NCBI GenBank assembly: GCA_964596535.1
Contig: CAZQUR010000119.1
Location: forward strand, 1-6,834
Reading direction: 5' to 3'
DNA: 6,834 bases
DNA from: GCA-002779465 sp964596535
GTDB lineage: Bacteria > Desulfobacterota > Desulfobacteria > Desulfobacterales > UBA2156
Both the position numbers and the translations under genes were made by a program. Below the pieces are notes generated by a model that saw nothing but the letters and a program-made list of their open reading frames with translations, was not told the DNA's origin and did not search any database. Shown here piece after piece: positions 1 through 5,973 of this stretch. The stretch's first letter is position 1. Every line of letters begins with the position of its first letter.

Positions 1-56
1 AATGACGAAGAATGCCGCGCAACGCCGCAGGTGGACTTTTTACGAAGCCATCAATG

Positions 57-85
57 TTGACAATCGTACAAAGACGTGTTTTAAA
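57..85 (+). promoter_or_regulatory. Candidate sigma70-type promoter upstream of the acidic-protein gene
   Basis: A perfect -35 hexamer TTGACA (57-62) is followed after 17 bases by TTTAAA (80-85), a 4/6 match to TATAAT. The surrounding DNA is markedly AT-rich compared with the rest of the window. Transcription would begin around 92, giving a leader of about 30 bases before the ATG. The call rests on pattern alone; TTGACA is strong and the -10 is moderate. Confidence 0.45.
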
Positions 86-100
86 AGAATAAAAAAAATG

Positions 101-113
101 GGGCGGTCCGCCC
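101..113. other. Short GC hairpin between an A-tract and the ribosome site
   Basis: GGGCG (101-105) and CGCCC (109-113) are inverted repeats around a 3-base loop. They lie immediately after a run of eight A (92-99) and directly before the GGGAG ribosome site (114-118). Read on the minus strand, the same DNA is a GC stem followed after two bases by eight T, the form of an intrinsic terminator. It could stop leftward antisense transcription or structure the start of the mRNA. No minus-strand gene is visible for it to serve. Confidence 0.35.
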
Positions 114-125
114 GGGAGATCCATG

Positions 126-602
126 ATGAAACAAAAATATCAGATTCTTAGGAATGCAGAAAAGAACCAAATCGTGATTCAAGAATATGCCGAATTGGAT
201 AAAGAGGCGTATTCTTTGCTGTGTGAAGAATCCTATGACATCAAACAGATTCAGGCCGCCGCCAAAGCGGGCCGCCAGACCCTGATGGATGTTTTGAGAA
301 CACGTAATTTCTATCCCATCGGTGCGTATACCGAGAAAATCGCCGAGACCGTCTTGGCGCTTTTGGAATCAAAGGAGAAGGGGTCTGCGGATCTGGCCTT
401 TGACGACATGGAGTTGATCTCCCAGGAGCGGAAAAGAGAATGGGGCCTCGCCGAAGACGGGATCGAAGAGGAATCCACAGAGCTCGACGAACTTTTGGAA
501 GAAGAAATTGAAGACGATTATGACAAGGAGGTTTTCAACGGATATCAGGCAACGGTTCAAGTCGCAGACGAGGACTCGCTGGATACCGATGAAGAGGCCT
601 GA
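126..602 (+). CDS. Hypothetical acidic protein, 158 aa
   Basis: I do not recognise this family. The first ~95 residues look like a folded, probably mostly helical domain with one Cys in a SLLCEESYD stretch, an AAKAGRQTL segment and an RTRNFYPIG segment. From about residue 95 the protein becomes strongly acidic, with clusters such as DELLEEEIEDDYD, and it ends in DTDEEA; this tail is probably disordered or a charged interaction region. There is no signal peptide, membrane helix or metal-binding cluster, so it is probably cytoplasmic. Two adjacent ATGs occur at 123 and 126. The GGGAG at 114-118 sits 7 bases before the second but only 4 before the first, so 126 is chosen, and 123 would add one Met. 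A promoter-like sequence lies upstream. That this is a real gene is supported by the ribosome site, the length and the even amino-acid composition. No function is proposed. Confidence 0.8.
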   Translation: MKQKYQILRNAEKNQIVIQEYAELDKEAYSLLCEESYDIKQIQAAAKAGRQTLMDVLRTRNFYPIGAYTEKIAETVLALLESKEKGSADLAFDDMELISQERKREWGLAEDGIEEESTELDELLEEEIEDDYDKEVFNGYQATVQVADEDSLDTDEEA

Positions 603-732
603 TGACCCTTGACGTTTTTAACGAACCGTAGACCCATAAAACCGTCGAAGGGGTTTCAAAATCTCATTCAGGCGTGATGTCGAGGCGTTGGCCGAAAAAT
701 ATCGACGCATCTTCCCGATGATCGCGGCGTAA
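602..732 (+). pseudogene. Possible decayed small ORF downstream of the acidic-protein gene
   Basis: An ATG at 602-604 overlaps the preceding stop codon (TGATG), the usual arrangement of translationally coupled genes. It reads only MTLDVFNEP before TAG (629-631). In another frame, an open stretch starting after a stop at 637-639 and ending in TAA (730-732) reads in part FKISFRRDVEALAEKYRRIF and ends in PMIAA. That looks like the C-terminal helix of a real protein. The two pieces could be one small coupled gene broken by a frameshift and nonsense change. They are short, so chance is a serious alternative. The remaining bases to 844 show only the moaA ribosome site. Confidence 0.22.
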
Positions 733-832
733 TTTAGAATGGCCCGCCCCATCGTTGTCCGGTTTCGAATGGGATTTTTAAGCCGCTTCCGGATGCTTTC
801 CCGCTTACGACCGTACCGGCCATGCTGGAAAA

Positions 833-837
833 AGGAG
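833..837 (+). promoter_or_regulatory. Ribosome binding site fixing the GTG start of moaA
   Basis: AGGAG lies 7 bases before GTG 845. The nearest alternative, ATG 863, has no comparable site in front of it, so the GTG start is preferred. Confidence 0.7.
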
Positions 838-844
838 TGAAACC

Positions 845-1861
845 GTGCCGGTTAAACCGACGATGGAGTTGTCCGGGAAAGGCCTGATCGATCGCTTCAA
901 CCGGCGGCTCAATTATCTCCGCCTGTCCATCACCGACCGGTGTAACCTCCGGTGTACCTACTGTGTACCGGACGTCTTTTTCCCCAAGCTCCCCCACGCC
1001 GAGATCCTGCGTTACGAGGAAATCCTCAGGATCGTGAACATCGCCGTTGGTTTGGGGATTTCCAAGATCCGTGTCACCGGCGGTGAACCGCTGGTGCGAA
1101 AAGGCGTCTATGCGTTTTTAAAGGCGATGGGGGGCACAGAAGGCCTCGAGGACATTTCTCTGACCACCAACGGTGTGCTCTTGGCGGAAAAAATCGAGCG
1201 CATCCGGGATGCGGGCATTCATCGTGTCAACATCAGCCTGGACACCATGAATCGGAATAAATATAAAAAAATCACCGGGTACGATCGTTTCGACGCCGTC
1301 TGGAAAGGGATTCGATCCGCCATCGACGCAGGGTTTTATCCCATCAAACTCAATGTGGTGGTCATCCGCGGCGTCAACGAGGACGAGTTGATCGATTTCG
1401 CCCGCCTTTCCATGAAAGAGCCCTTTTTTATCCGGTTTATCGAGTATATGCCTATGGGAACCCATTGTATGAATATTCACCAGCAACTCCTTGCACCGGA
1501 AATCCTGCACACCCTGGAAAAGATCGGCCCTTTGGAGCCGATTCTCAGAAATAAAAATGACGGGCCGGCGGAGCGGTACCGTTTTGCCGGAGCGGCCGGG
1601 GAGATCGGTCTGATTCGACCCATCAGCCATCATTTCTGTCATGATTGCAACCGGTTACGACTGACCGCCAGCGGTCGGTTGCGTGTCTGTCTGCTGTCCA
1701 GTGTTCAAGAAGACCTCAAGGGGCCCATGAGAAGCGGTGCCGGCGATGCGGAGATCGGCCGGATCATGGCCCAGGCCGTCTTAAGAAAGCCCCATGAACA
1801 CGGACTGGGTTGCATGAAAAACGGCGACGTCTTGGATCCCATGTCCGCCATCGGCGGATGA
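845..1861 (+). CDS. moaA: GTP 3',8-cyclase MoaA (molybdopterin cofactor synthesis)
   Basis: MoaA is a cytoplasmic radical-SAM enzyme that rearranges GTP to 3',8-cyclo-7,8-dihydro-GTP, the first step of molybdopterin synthesis. The 338-residue length is normal for the family. Cys33, Cys37 and Cys40 in CNLRCTYC form the CxxxCxxC site of the SAM [4Fe-4S] cluster, and GGEP (79-82) is the SAM-binding motif. Near the C-terminus, Cys265, Cys268 and Cys282 (CxxC-N13-C) bind the second cluster, which holds GTP, and the basic NRLRL segment lies between them. The protein ends in Gly-Gly, the conserved C-terminal dipeptide of MoaA that reaches into the active site. All key residues are present, so it should be active. 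It lies 247 bases upstream of fdhA on the same strand; supplying cofactor to that enzyme is an inference from position. No other moa genes are in view. Confidence 0.96.
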   Translation: MPVKPTMELSGKGLIDRFNRRLNYLRLSITDRCNLRCTYCVPDVFFPKLPHAEILRYEEILRIVNIAVGLGISKIRVTGGEPLVRKGVYAFLKAMGGTEGLEDISLTTNGVLLAEKIERIRDAGIHRVNISLDTMNRNKYKKITGYDRFDAVWKGIRSAIDAGFYPIKLNVVVIRGVNEDELIDFARLSMKEPFFIRFIEYMPMGTHCMNIHQQLLAPEILHTLEKIGPLEPILRNKNDGPAERYRFAGAAGEIGLIRPISHHFCHDCNRLRLTASGRLRVCLLSSVQEDLKGPMRSGAGDAEIGRIMAQAVLRKPHEHGLGCMKNGDVLDPMSAIGG

Positions 1862-1864
1862 AGT

Positions 1865-1895
1865 GGAGCCTTCCCGCCCTGAAGGGCGGGGCTCC
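1865..1895. repeat. GC-rich stem-loop after moaA
   Basis: CCCGCCC (1873-1879) and GGGCGGG (1884-1890) form a perfect 7-bp stem with a TGAA loop. An outer GGAGC (1865-1869) pairs with GCTCC (1891-1895) across a 3-base bulge. It begins 4 bases after the moaA stop. There is no T-run immediately after it; six T occur only at 1915-1920. It may end or protect the moaA transcript. It also resembles hairpins at ends of IS200/IS605-type elements and dispersed intergenic hairpins, but no transposase or tnpB remnant is present. Confidence 0.5.
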
Positions 1896-1924
1896 CCGGT
1901 AAGGAAATCACCCGTTTTTTGAGA

Positions 1925-1967
1925 GCTTCCCTCGACTCCGCCTTAAAAGGCGGGGTTTTCGGGAAGC
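1925..1967. terminator. Nested stem-loop, possible terminator between moaA and fdhA
   Basis: An outer perfect pairing GCTTCCC (1925-1931) with GGGAAGC (1961-1967) encloses an inner stem, CCGCC (1938-1942) with GGCGG (1949-1953). The inner stem extends outward by CT/GG and A/T pairs and is followed by TTTT (1956-1959). The inner hairpin plus T-run looks like a weak intrinsic terminator. The outer arm would compete with or stabilise it. The structure is clear in the sequence; its role as terminator, processing site or mobile hairpin is not. Confidence 0.4.
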
Positions 1968-2055
1968 GTTCCGGTCATCAAAAGCGGCGCTTGCGGCGGG
2001 AGGACGCATGGCGGCCACCGGAAGTTTCGAGGTCTTCATCCGGAGAAAGATTTTT

Positions 2056-2077
2056 GCCGGCGGCATCCGCGGCCGGC
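2056..2077. other. Inverted repeat in the fdhA leader
   Basis: GCCGGC (2056-2061) recurs as its own inverted copy at 2072-2077 around a 10-base loop. An alternative inner pairing, GCGG/CCGC around CAT, is also possible. It ends 16 bases before the fdhA ribosome site AAGGAGG (2094-2100). It could be an operator or an mRNA hairpin, but in GC-rich DNA such a repeat may arise by chance. Confidence 0.2.
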
Positions 2078-2108
2078 GAACCATTCATCAATCAAGGAGG
2101 AAGGGCTT

Positions 2109-5100
2109 ATGAACGTTTCACGCCGAGAGTTCATCCGGATCACCGGTGCCACGGCAGCGGGTCTTGCGGTGAGCGGCGTGGGGTTTGATCTTTCACCGGT
2201 CAAGACCCACGCCCAGATGCTCAAGACCGTGTATGCCAAGGAGACCACCACCATCTGCCCCTACTGCGCCGTGGGGTGCGGGGCAATCGTCCATACGGAC
2301 AAAAGCGGCGCCGGCCGGGCCATCAACATCGAAGGGGACCCCGACCATGTCATCAACCGGGGCGCCCTGTGCTCCAAGGGAGCGGCCCTGAAACAGCTGG
2401 CGGAAAACGAAAACCGGCTGTTGGAACCCATGTACCGGGCGCCCAATTCCAAGGAATTCAAGCCCGTTTCCTGGGACTGGGCCCTGGAAGAAATTGCCAA
2501 AAGGGTCAAGGCCACCCGGGACGCCACGTTTGAGGCGAAAAACACCAAAGGCCAGACGGTCAATCGGACCACGGCCATTGCCTCCGTGGGGAGCGCGGCC
2601 CTGGACAACGAGGAGTGCTGGATCCTGCAGGCCATGATGCGCACCCTGGGGTTGGTCTACATCGAACACCAGGCCCGTATCTGACACAGCGCCACGGTTG
2701 CGGCTCTGGCAGAGTCGTTCGGACGCGGCGCAATGACCAATCACTGGATCGATATCAAGAACAGTGACTGTATTTTGATCTGCGGCAGCAACGCCGCCGA
2801 AAATCACCCCATCTCTTTCAAGTACGTCACCGAGGCCCAGAAGAACGGGGCCTCCCTCATCAGTGTGGACCCCCGGTTCACCCGGACGTCCTCCAAGGCG
2901 GATCTTTTCGCCCAGATCCGATCGGGGACGGATATCGCCTTTCTGGGCGGCATGATCAAATACATCATCGACAACCGGTTGTATAATGAAGCCTATGTGG
3001 CGTCATACACAAATGCGCCGTTCATCGTGGGGAAGGACTTTTCCTTCGACGACGGGCTTTTTTCCGGCTACAACAAGGACACCCGAAAATACGACAAGAA
3101 GAGCTGGGCCTTCGAGATGGACGCCAACGGCGTCCCCAAGGCGGATCGGACGCTGAAGGATCCGCGGTGCGTCTTTCAGCTCCTCAAGAAACACTACAGC
3201 CGGTATACGCCGGACAAGGTTTCCCAGATCACCGGGATCTCCCAAGAGGATCTCAAGAAAATCTACAAGACTTACGGCGCCACCGGTGCCACGGGAAAGG
3301 CCGGCACCATCATGTACGCCATGGGATGGACCCAGCATACCGTGGGAACCCAGAACATCCGCACCATGGCCATCATCCAGTTGCTCCTCGGGAATATGGG
3401 CGTCGCCGGCGGCGGGGTCAATGCCCTTCGGGGGGAATCCAACGTGCAAGGGTCCACGGACCATTGCCTCCTGTGGCATATCTGGCCGGGGTATCTCAAG
3501 ACGCCGCGGGCTTCGGACGTTTCCCTGGAGGCTTATAACAAGCACTACACCCCGGCAAGCAAGGATTCCCTTTCCGCCAACTGGTGGCAAAACTATCCCA
3601 AGTATTCGGTGAGCCTGTTGAAGTCCTTTTTCGGTGAGGCGGCCACGCCGGAAAACGCGTTCGGATATGACTGGCTCCCCAAAGTGGATGACGGGGAGCC
3701 CTATTCCTGGCTCGATCTGTTCGATGCCATGTACGACGGGAAAATCAAGGGATTCTTCGCCTGGGGCCAGAACCCGGCCTGCAGCGGCGCCAATTCGTTG
3801 AAAACGCGCGCCGCCCTGACGAAACTGGACTGGCTGGTGAACGTCAACCTCTTCGACAACGAGACGGGTTCCTTCTGGAAGGGTCCGGGAATGGATCCGG
3901 GACAGATCAGGACCGAGGTCTTCATGCTGCCGGCGGCGGTCTCCGTGGAAAAGGAAGGATCCATCACCAACTCGGGCCGCTGGATGCAGTGGCGCTATCA
4001 GGGTCCCAAGCCCATGGGGAACAGCCTCCCCGACGGGGATATCCTCGTCGATCTGTTCCAGAAAATCCGAGCGCAGTATCAAGCCGGCGGCGTTTTCCCG
4101 GAACCCATTCAAAACCTCAAGTGGGATTACGTCACCGACGGCAAATACGATCCGCACAAGGTGGCAAAAGAAATCAACGGATATTTCCTGAAAGACGTCA
4201 CCATTAAAGATAAAACATACAAGAAAGGCACCCTGGTCCCCAGCTTTGCCTTTCTCCAGGCAGACGGCTCCACGTCTTCCGCAAACTGGCTATACTGCAA
4301 CAGTTACACGGAAAAAGGGAATATGGCGGCCCGCAGGGGTCAAAAGGATGCGGTGAACGGTATCGGTTTGTATCCGGAGTTTTCCTGGTGCTGGCCGGTG
4401 AACCGCCGTATCATTTACAATCGCGCCTCCGTGGATCTCAAGGGGGAACCCTGGGATAAGAACCACTGGGTGATCCGATGGACCGGAGACAAGTGGATCG
4501 GGGATGTGCCCGACGGCGGATGGCCGCCCCTGGACAGCCTCGACAATCCCAACCCCAAGAGCAAGTGGGCCTTCATCATGCGCAAGCACGGCCACGCCCA
4601 GATATACGGTCCCGGGCTGGCGGAAGGCCCTTTCCCGGAACACTATGAACCCCTGGAATGCCCGGTGGAAAAGAACCTGATGAACGCCCAGCGCATCAAT
4701 CCCGCGGCACCGGTATTCAAGGGAGAAGCCGACGCCTTTGCCACGTGCGATCCGCGGTATCCTTATGTGGGGACCACCTACCGGGTCTCCGAACACTGGC
4801 AGACGGGACTGATGACCCGGCCCCAACCCTGGCTTCTGGAGCTGCAGCCCCAGGTCTTTGTGGAAATGAGCAAAGAGTTGGCCGACCTCAAGGGGATCAA
4901 AAACGGAGAACGGGTCCTGGCCAAGACGGCCCGGGGTTCCCTGGAATGCACGGCCATCGTGACCAAACGGATCAAGCCGCTCAAGATCGCCGGGACCGTC
5001 GTCCATCAGGTGGGCTTTCCGTTCAACTTCGGCTGGCGGTGGCCCGAGACCGGAAAAGAAGACAGTGCCAATCTCCTGACGCCGTCCACCGGAGATGCCA

Positions 5101-5153
5101 ACACCCGGATCCCGGAAACCAAGGCCTTCATGGTCAACATTGCCAAAATCTGA
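2109..5153 (+). CDS. fdhA: Selenocysteine formate dehydrogenase, catalytic alpha subunit (Tat-exported)
   Basis: The enzyme oxidises formate to CO2, reversibly, at a Mo- or W-bis-pyranopterin site. An in-frame TGA at codon 192 (2682-2684), followed by His193, sits where FdnG-type enzymes carry active-site Sec-His. Reading through gives 1014 residues, the normal family length. SRREFIR (4-10) is a twin-arginine export motif, followed by a hydrophobic stretch and a likely cleavage after Ala35. Cys50, Cys53, Cys57 and Cys88 bind a [4Fe-4S] cluster. MGWTQHTVG (from 405) and RGESNVQG (441-448) are conserved pyranopterin-domain motifs. The C-terminal ~115 residues are the dinucleotide-binding domain (GFPFNFGW). 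AAGGAGG ends 8 bases before the ATG. fdhB follows after 16 bases. The gene also terminates at a TGA, so both meanings of this codon occur in it. The metal, Mo or W, cannot be decided from sequence. Periplasmic location is inferred from the Tat signal. Confidence 0.97.
2682..2731 (+). promoter_or_regulatory. Selenocysteine UGA and bacterial SECIS-type hairpin
   Basis: The UGA is followed by C, a context that favours readthrough. Downstream, TGC (2699-2701) and GCA (2709-2711) close a 7-base loop, GGCTCTG. From memory, this corresponds in position to the AGC/GCT stem with loop AAGTCTG of E. coli fdnG. A lower stem can form between GCGCC (2689-2693) and GGCGC (2727-2731). Such hairpins recruit SelB with Sec-tRNA at the ribosome. 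The fold was judged by eye. The coding evidence for Sec here is stronger than the RNA evidence. Confidence 0.8.
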
Positions 5154-5154
5154 G

Positions 5155-5166
5155 AAGGAGGTGATC
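5155..5166 (+). promoter_or_regulatory. Full-length Shine-Dalgarno match before fdhB
   Basis: AAGGAGGTGATC is a 12-base complement of the usual 3' end of bacterial 16S rRNA. It starts just after the fdhA stop and ends 3 bases before ATG 5170. Most genes carry only 4-7 matching bases. This suggests strong independent initiation of fdhB, which could keep beta-subunit output up even when ribosomes stop at the Sec codon of fdhA. Confidence 0.75.
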
Positions 5167-5169
5167 TAG

Positions 5170-5889
5170 ATGAGTAAGGCATTCTTTATCGACACGACGG
5201 TCTGCACGGCGTGCAGGGGCTGCCAGGTGGCCTGTAAGCAATGGCACGACCTGCCGGCGGAAGAGACCGAGAACCGCGGTTCCAATCAGAATCCGGAAGA
5301 TCTCTCCTTCATCACCTACAAGTTGGTCCGGTGGAACGAGAAGGAAATGGATGGGAAGCTCCGGTGGCTCTTTTTTCCGGATCAGTGCCGGCACTGTCTG
5401 GAACCCCCCTGCCGGGACACGGCGGGTGAACCCAGCGCCATCTATACCGACAAGGCAACGGGGGCGGTGATCTACACGGCAAATACCAAAGGGCTCAATG
5501 TCAATGAGATCATCGAGTCCTGTCCGTACAACATCCCGCGGGCATCCAAAGACGGAATCCTGGCCAAGTGCGACATGTGTATCGACCGGGTGCAGAACGG
5601 CCTCCTTCCGGCCTGCGTCAAGACCTGTCCCACCGGCGCCATGAATTTCGGGTCGCGACAGGAGATGCTGGACTTGGCCGAAAAGCGGCTGAAAGAAGTC
5701 CAGGCCAAATTCCCCCAGGCGATCCTCCTGGACCCGGGCATGATCCGCGTCATCTATCTGGTGGCCTTCGACCCGATGGATTACCATGATTTCGCAGTGG
5801 CTTCAGGGTATTCCCAAGGCATCACGCGCCAGATGGCCCTGAGAAAGATGGCGTCCCCGATCACCCGTATGATGCGGGCGCTCGGATAA
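5170..5889 (+). CDS. fdhB: Formate dehydrogenase iron-sulfur beta subunit
   Basis: FdhB takes electrons from the [4Fe-4S] cluster of FdhA and passes them to an external acceptor. Twelve cysteines can bind three [4Fe-4S] clusters: Cys12, 15, 18 and 22 (CTACRGCQVAC); Cys73, 76 and 81 (CRHCLEPPC) with Cys118 (ESCPYNIPR); and Cys134, 137, 149 and 153. CVKTCPTGAM is the typical end of the last motif. The 239-residue length fits soluble FdhB of Desulfovibrio type. E. coli FdnH is about 294 residues, has a fourth cluster and a C-terminal membrane helix; here the C-terminus is polar and has no such helix. There is no signal peptide either, so co-export with FdhA on its Tat signal is inferred. No gamma subunit or cytochrome c gene follows in the window, so the electron acceptor must be encoded elsewhere or be shared. 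Confidence 0.95.
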   Translation: MSKAFFIDTTVCTACRGCQVACKQWHDLPAEETENRGSNQNPEDLSFITYKLVRWNEKEMDGKLRWLFFPDQCRHCLEPPCRDTAGEPSAIYTDKATGAVIYTANTKGLNVNEIIESCPYNIPRASKDGILAKCDMCIDRVQNGLLPACVKTCPTGAMNFGSRQEMLDLAEKRLKEVQAKFPQAILLDPGMIRVIYLVAFDPMDYHDFAVASGYSQGITRQMALRKMASPITRMMRALG

Positions 5890-5914
5890 TTCGGGCACAT
5901 TATTGCCGGGAATC

Positions 5915-5943
5915 AAGGGGGAGGATGAGGCCTCCCCCTTTTT
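5915..5943 (+). terminator. Intrinsic terminator after fdhB
   Basis: AAGGGGGAGG (5915-5924) pairs perfectly with CCTCCCCCTT (5931-5940) around the 6-base loop ATGAGG, and five T (5939-5943) end the structure. It begins 26 bases after the fdhB stop. It ends 30 bases before the fdhE start, so it lies inside what would otherwise look like one operon. It probably limits readthrough into fdhE rather than fully blocking it, because no clear promoter is visible in the short gap after it. Confidence 0.85.
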
Positions 5944-5960
5944 ATCGGAACAAAAGAGGA

Positions 5961-5966
5961 AGGAGG
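5961..5966 (+). promoter_or_regulatory. Ribosome binding site fixing the GTG start of fdhE
   Basis: AGGAGG lies 7 bases before GTG 5974. A second in-frame GTG at 5989 is too far from this site, so 5974 is chosen. Confidence 0.7.
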
Positions 5967-5973
5967 AGAAGGC

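Noticed and set aside
1118..1642. Minus-strand open frame inside moaA
   Set aside because: It is antisense to conserved MoaA coding sequence, including catalytic regions, and has no ribosome site or family resemblance.
1862..2108. Moco-type riboswitch in the fdhA leader
   Set aside because: Moco RNAs occur ahead of such genes, but I could not match the recalled conserved core. The visible hairpins are better described as simple GC stems. A covariance search of 603-844 and 1862-2108 would decide.
1968..2108. Promoter for fdhA, sigma70 or sigma54 type
   Set aside because: I found no convincing -35/-10 pair and no TGGCAC-N5-TTGC site, so none is annotated.
1919..2188. Plus-strand open frame across the moaA-fdhA gap
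   Set aside because: It runs through the hairpin region and out of frame into fdhA. Its Arg/Gly/Ser-rich composition is low quality, and the fdhA start has the better ribosome site.
3003..4157. Long minus-strand open frame (384 codons) inside fdhA
   Set aside because: It lies wholly antisense to a well-supported coding gene. Its Gly/Pro/Arg/His-rich product looks like GC-rich shadow sequence and has no recognisable motif.
2733..5153. A separate 806-residue oxidoreductase gene starting at ATG 2733
   Set aside because: It lacks a ribosome site and the N-terminal cluster domain, and it is in frame with 2109-2684 across a single UGA at the known Sec position.
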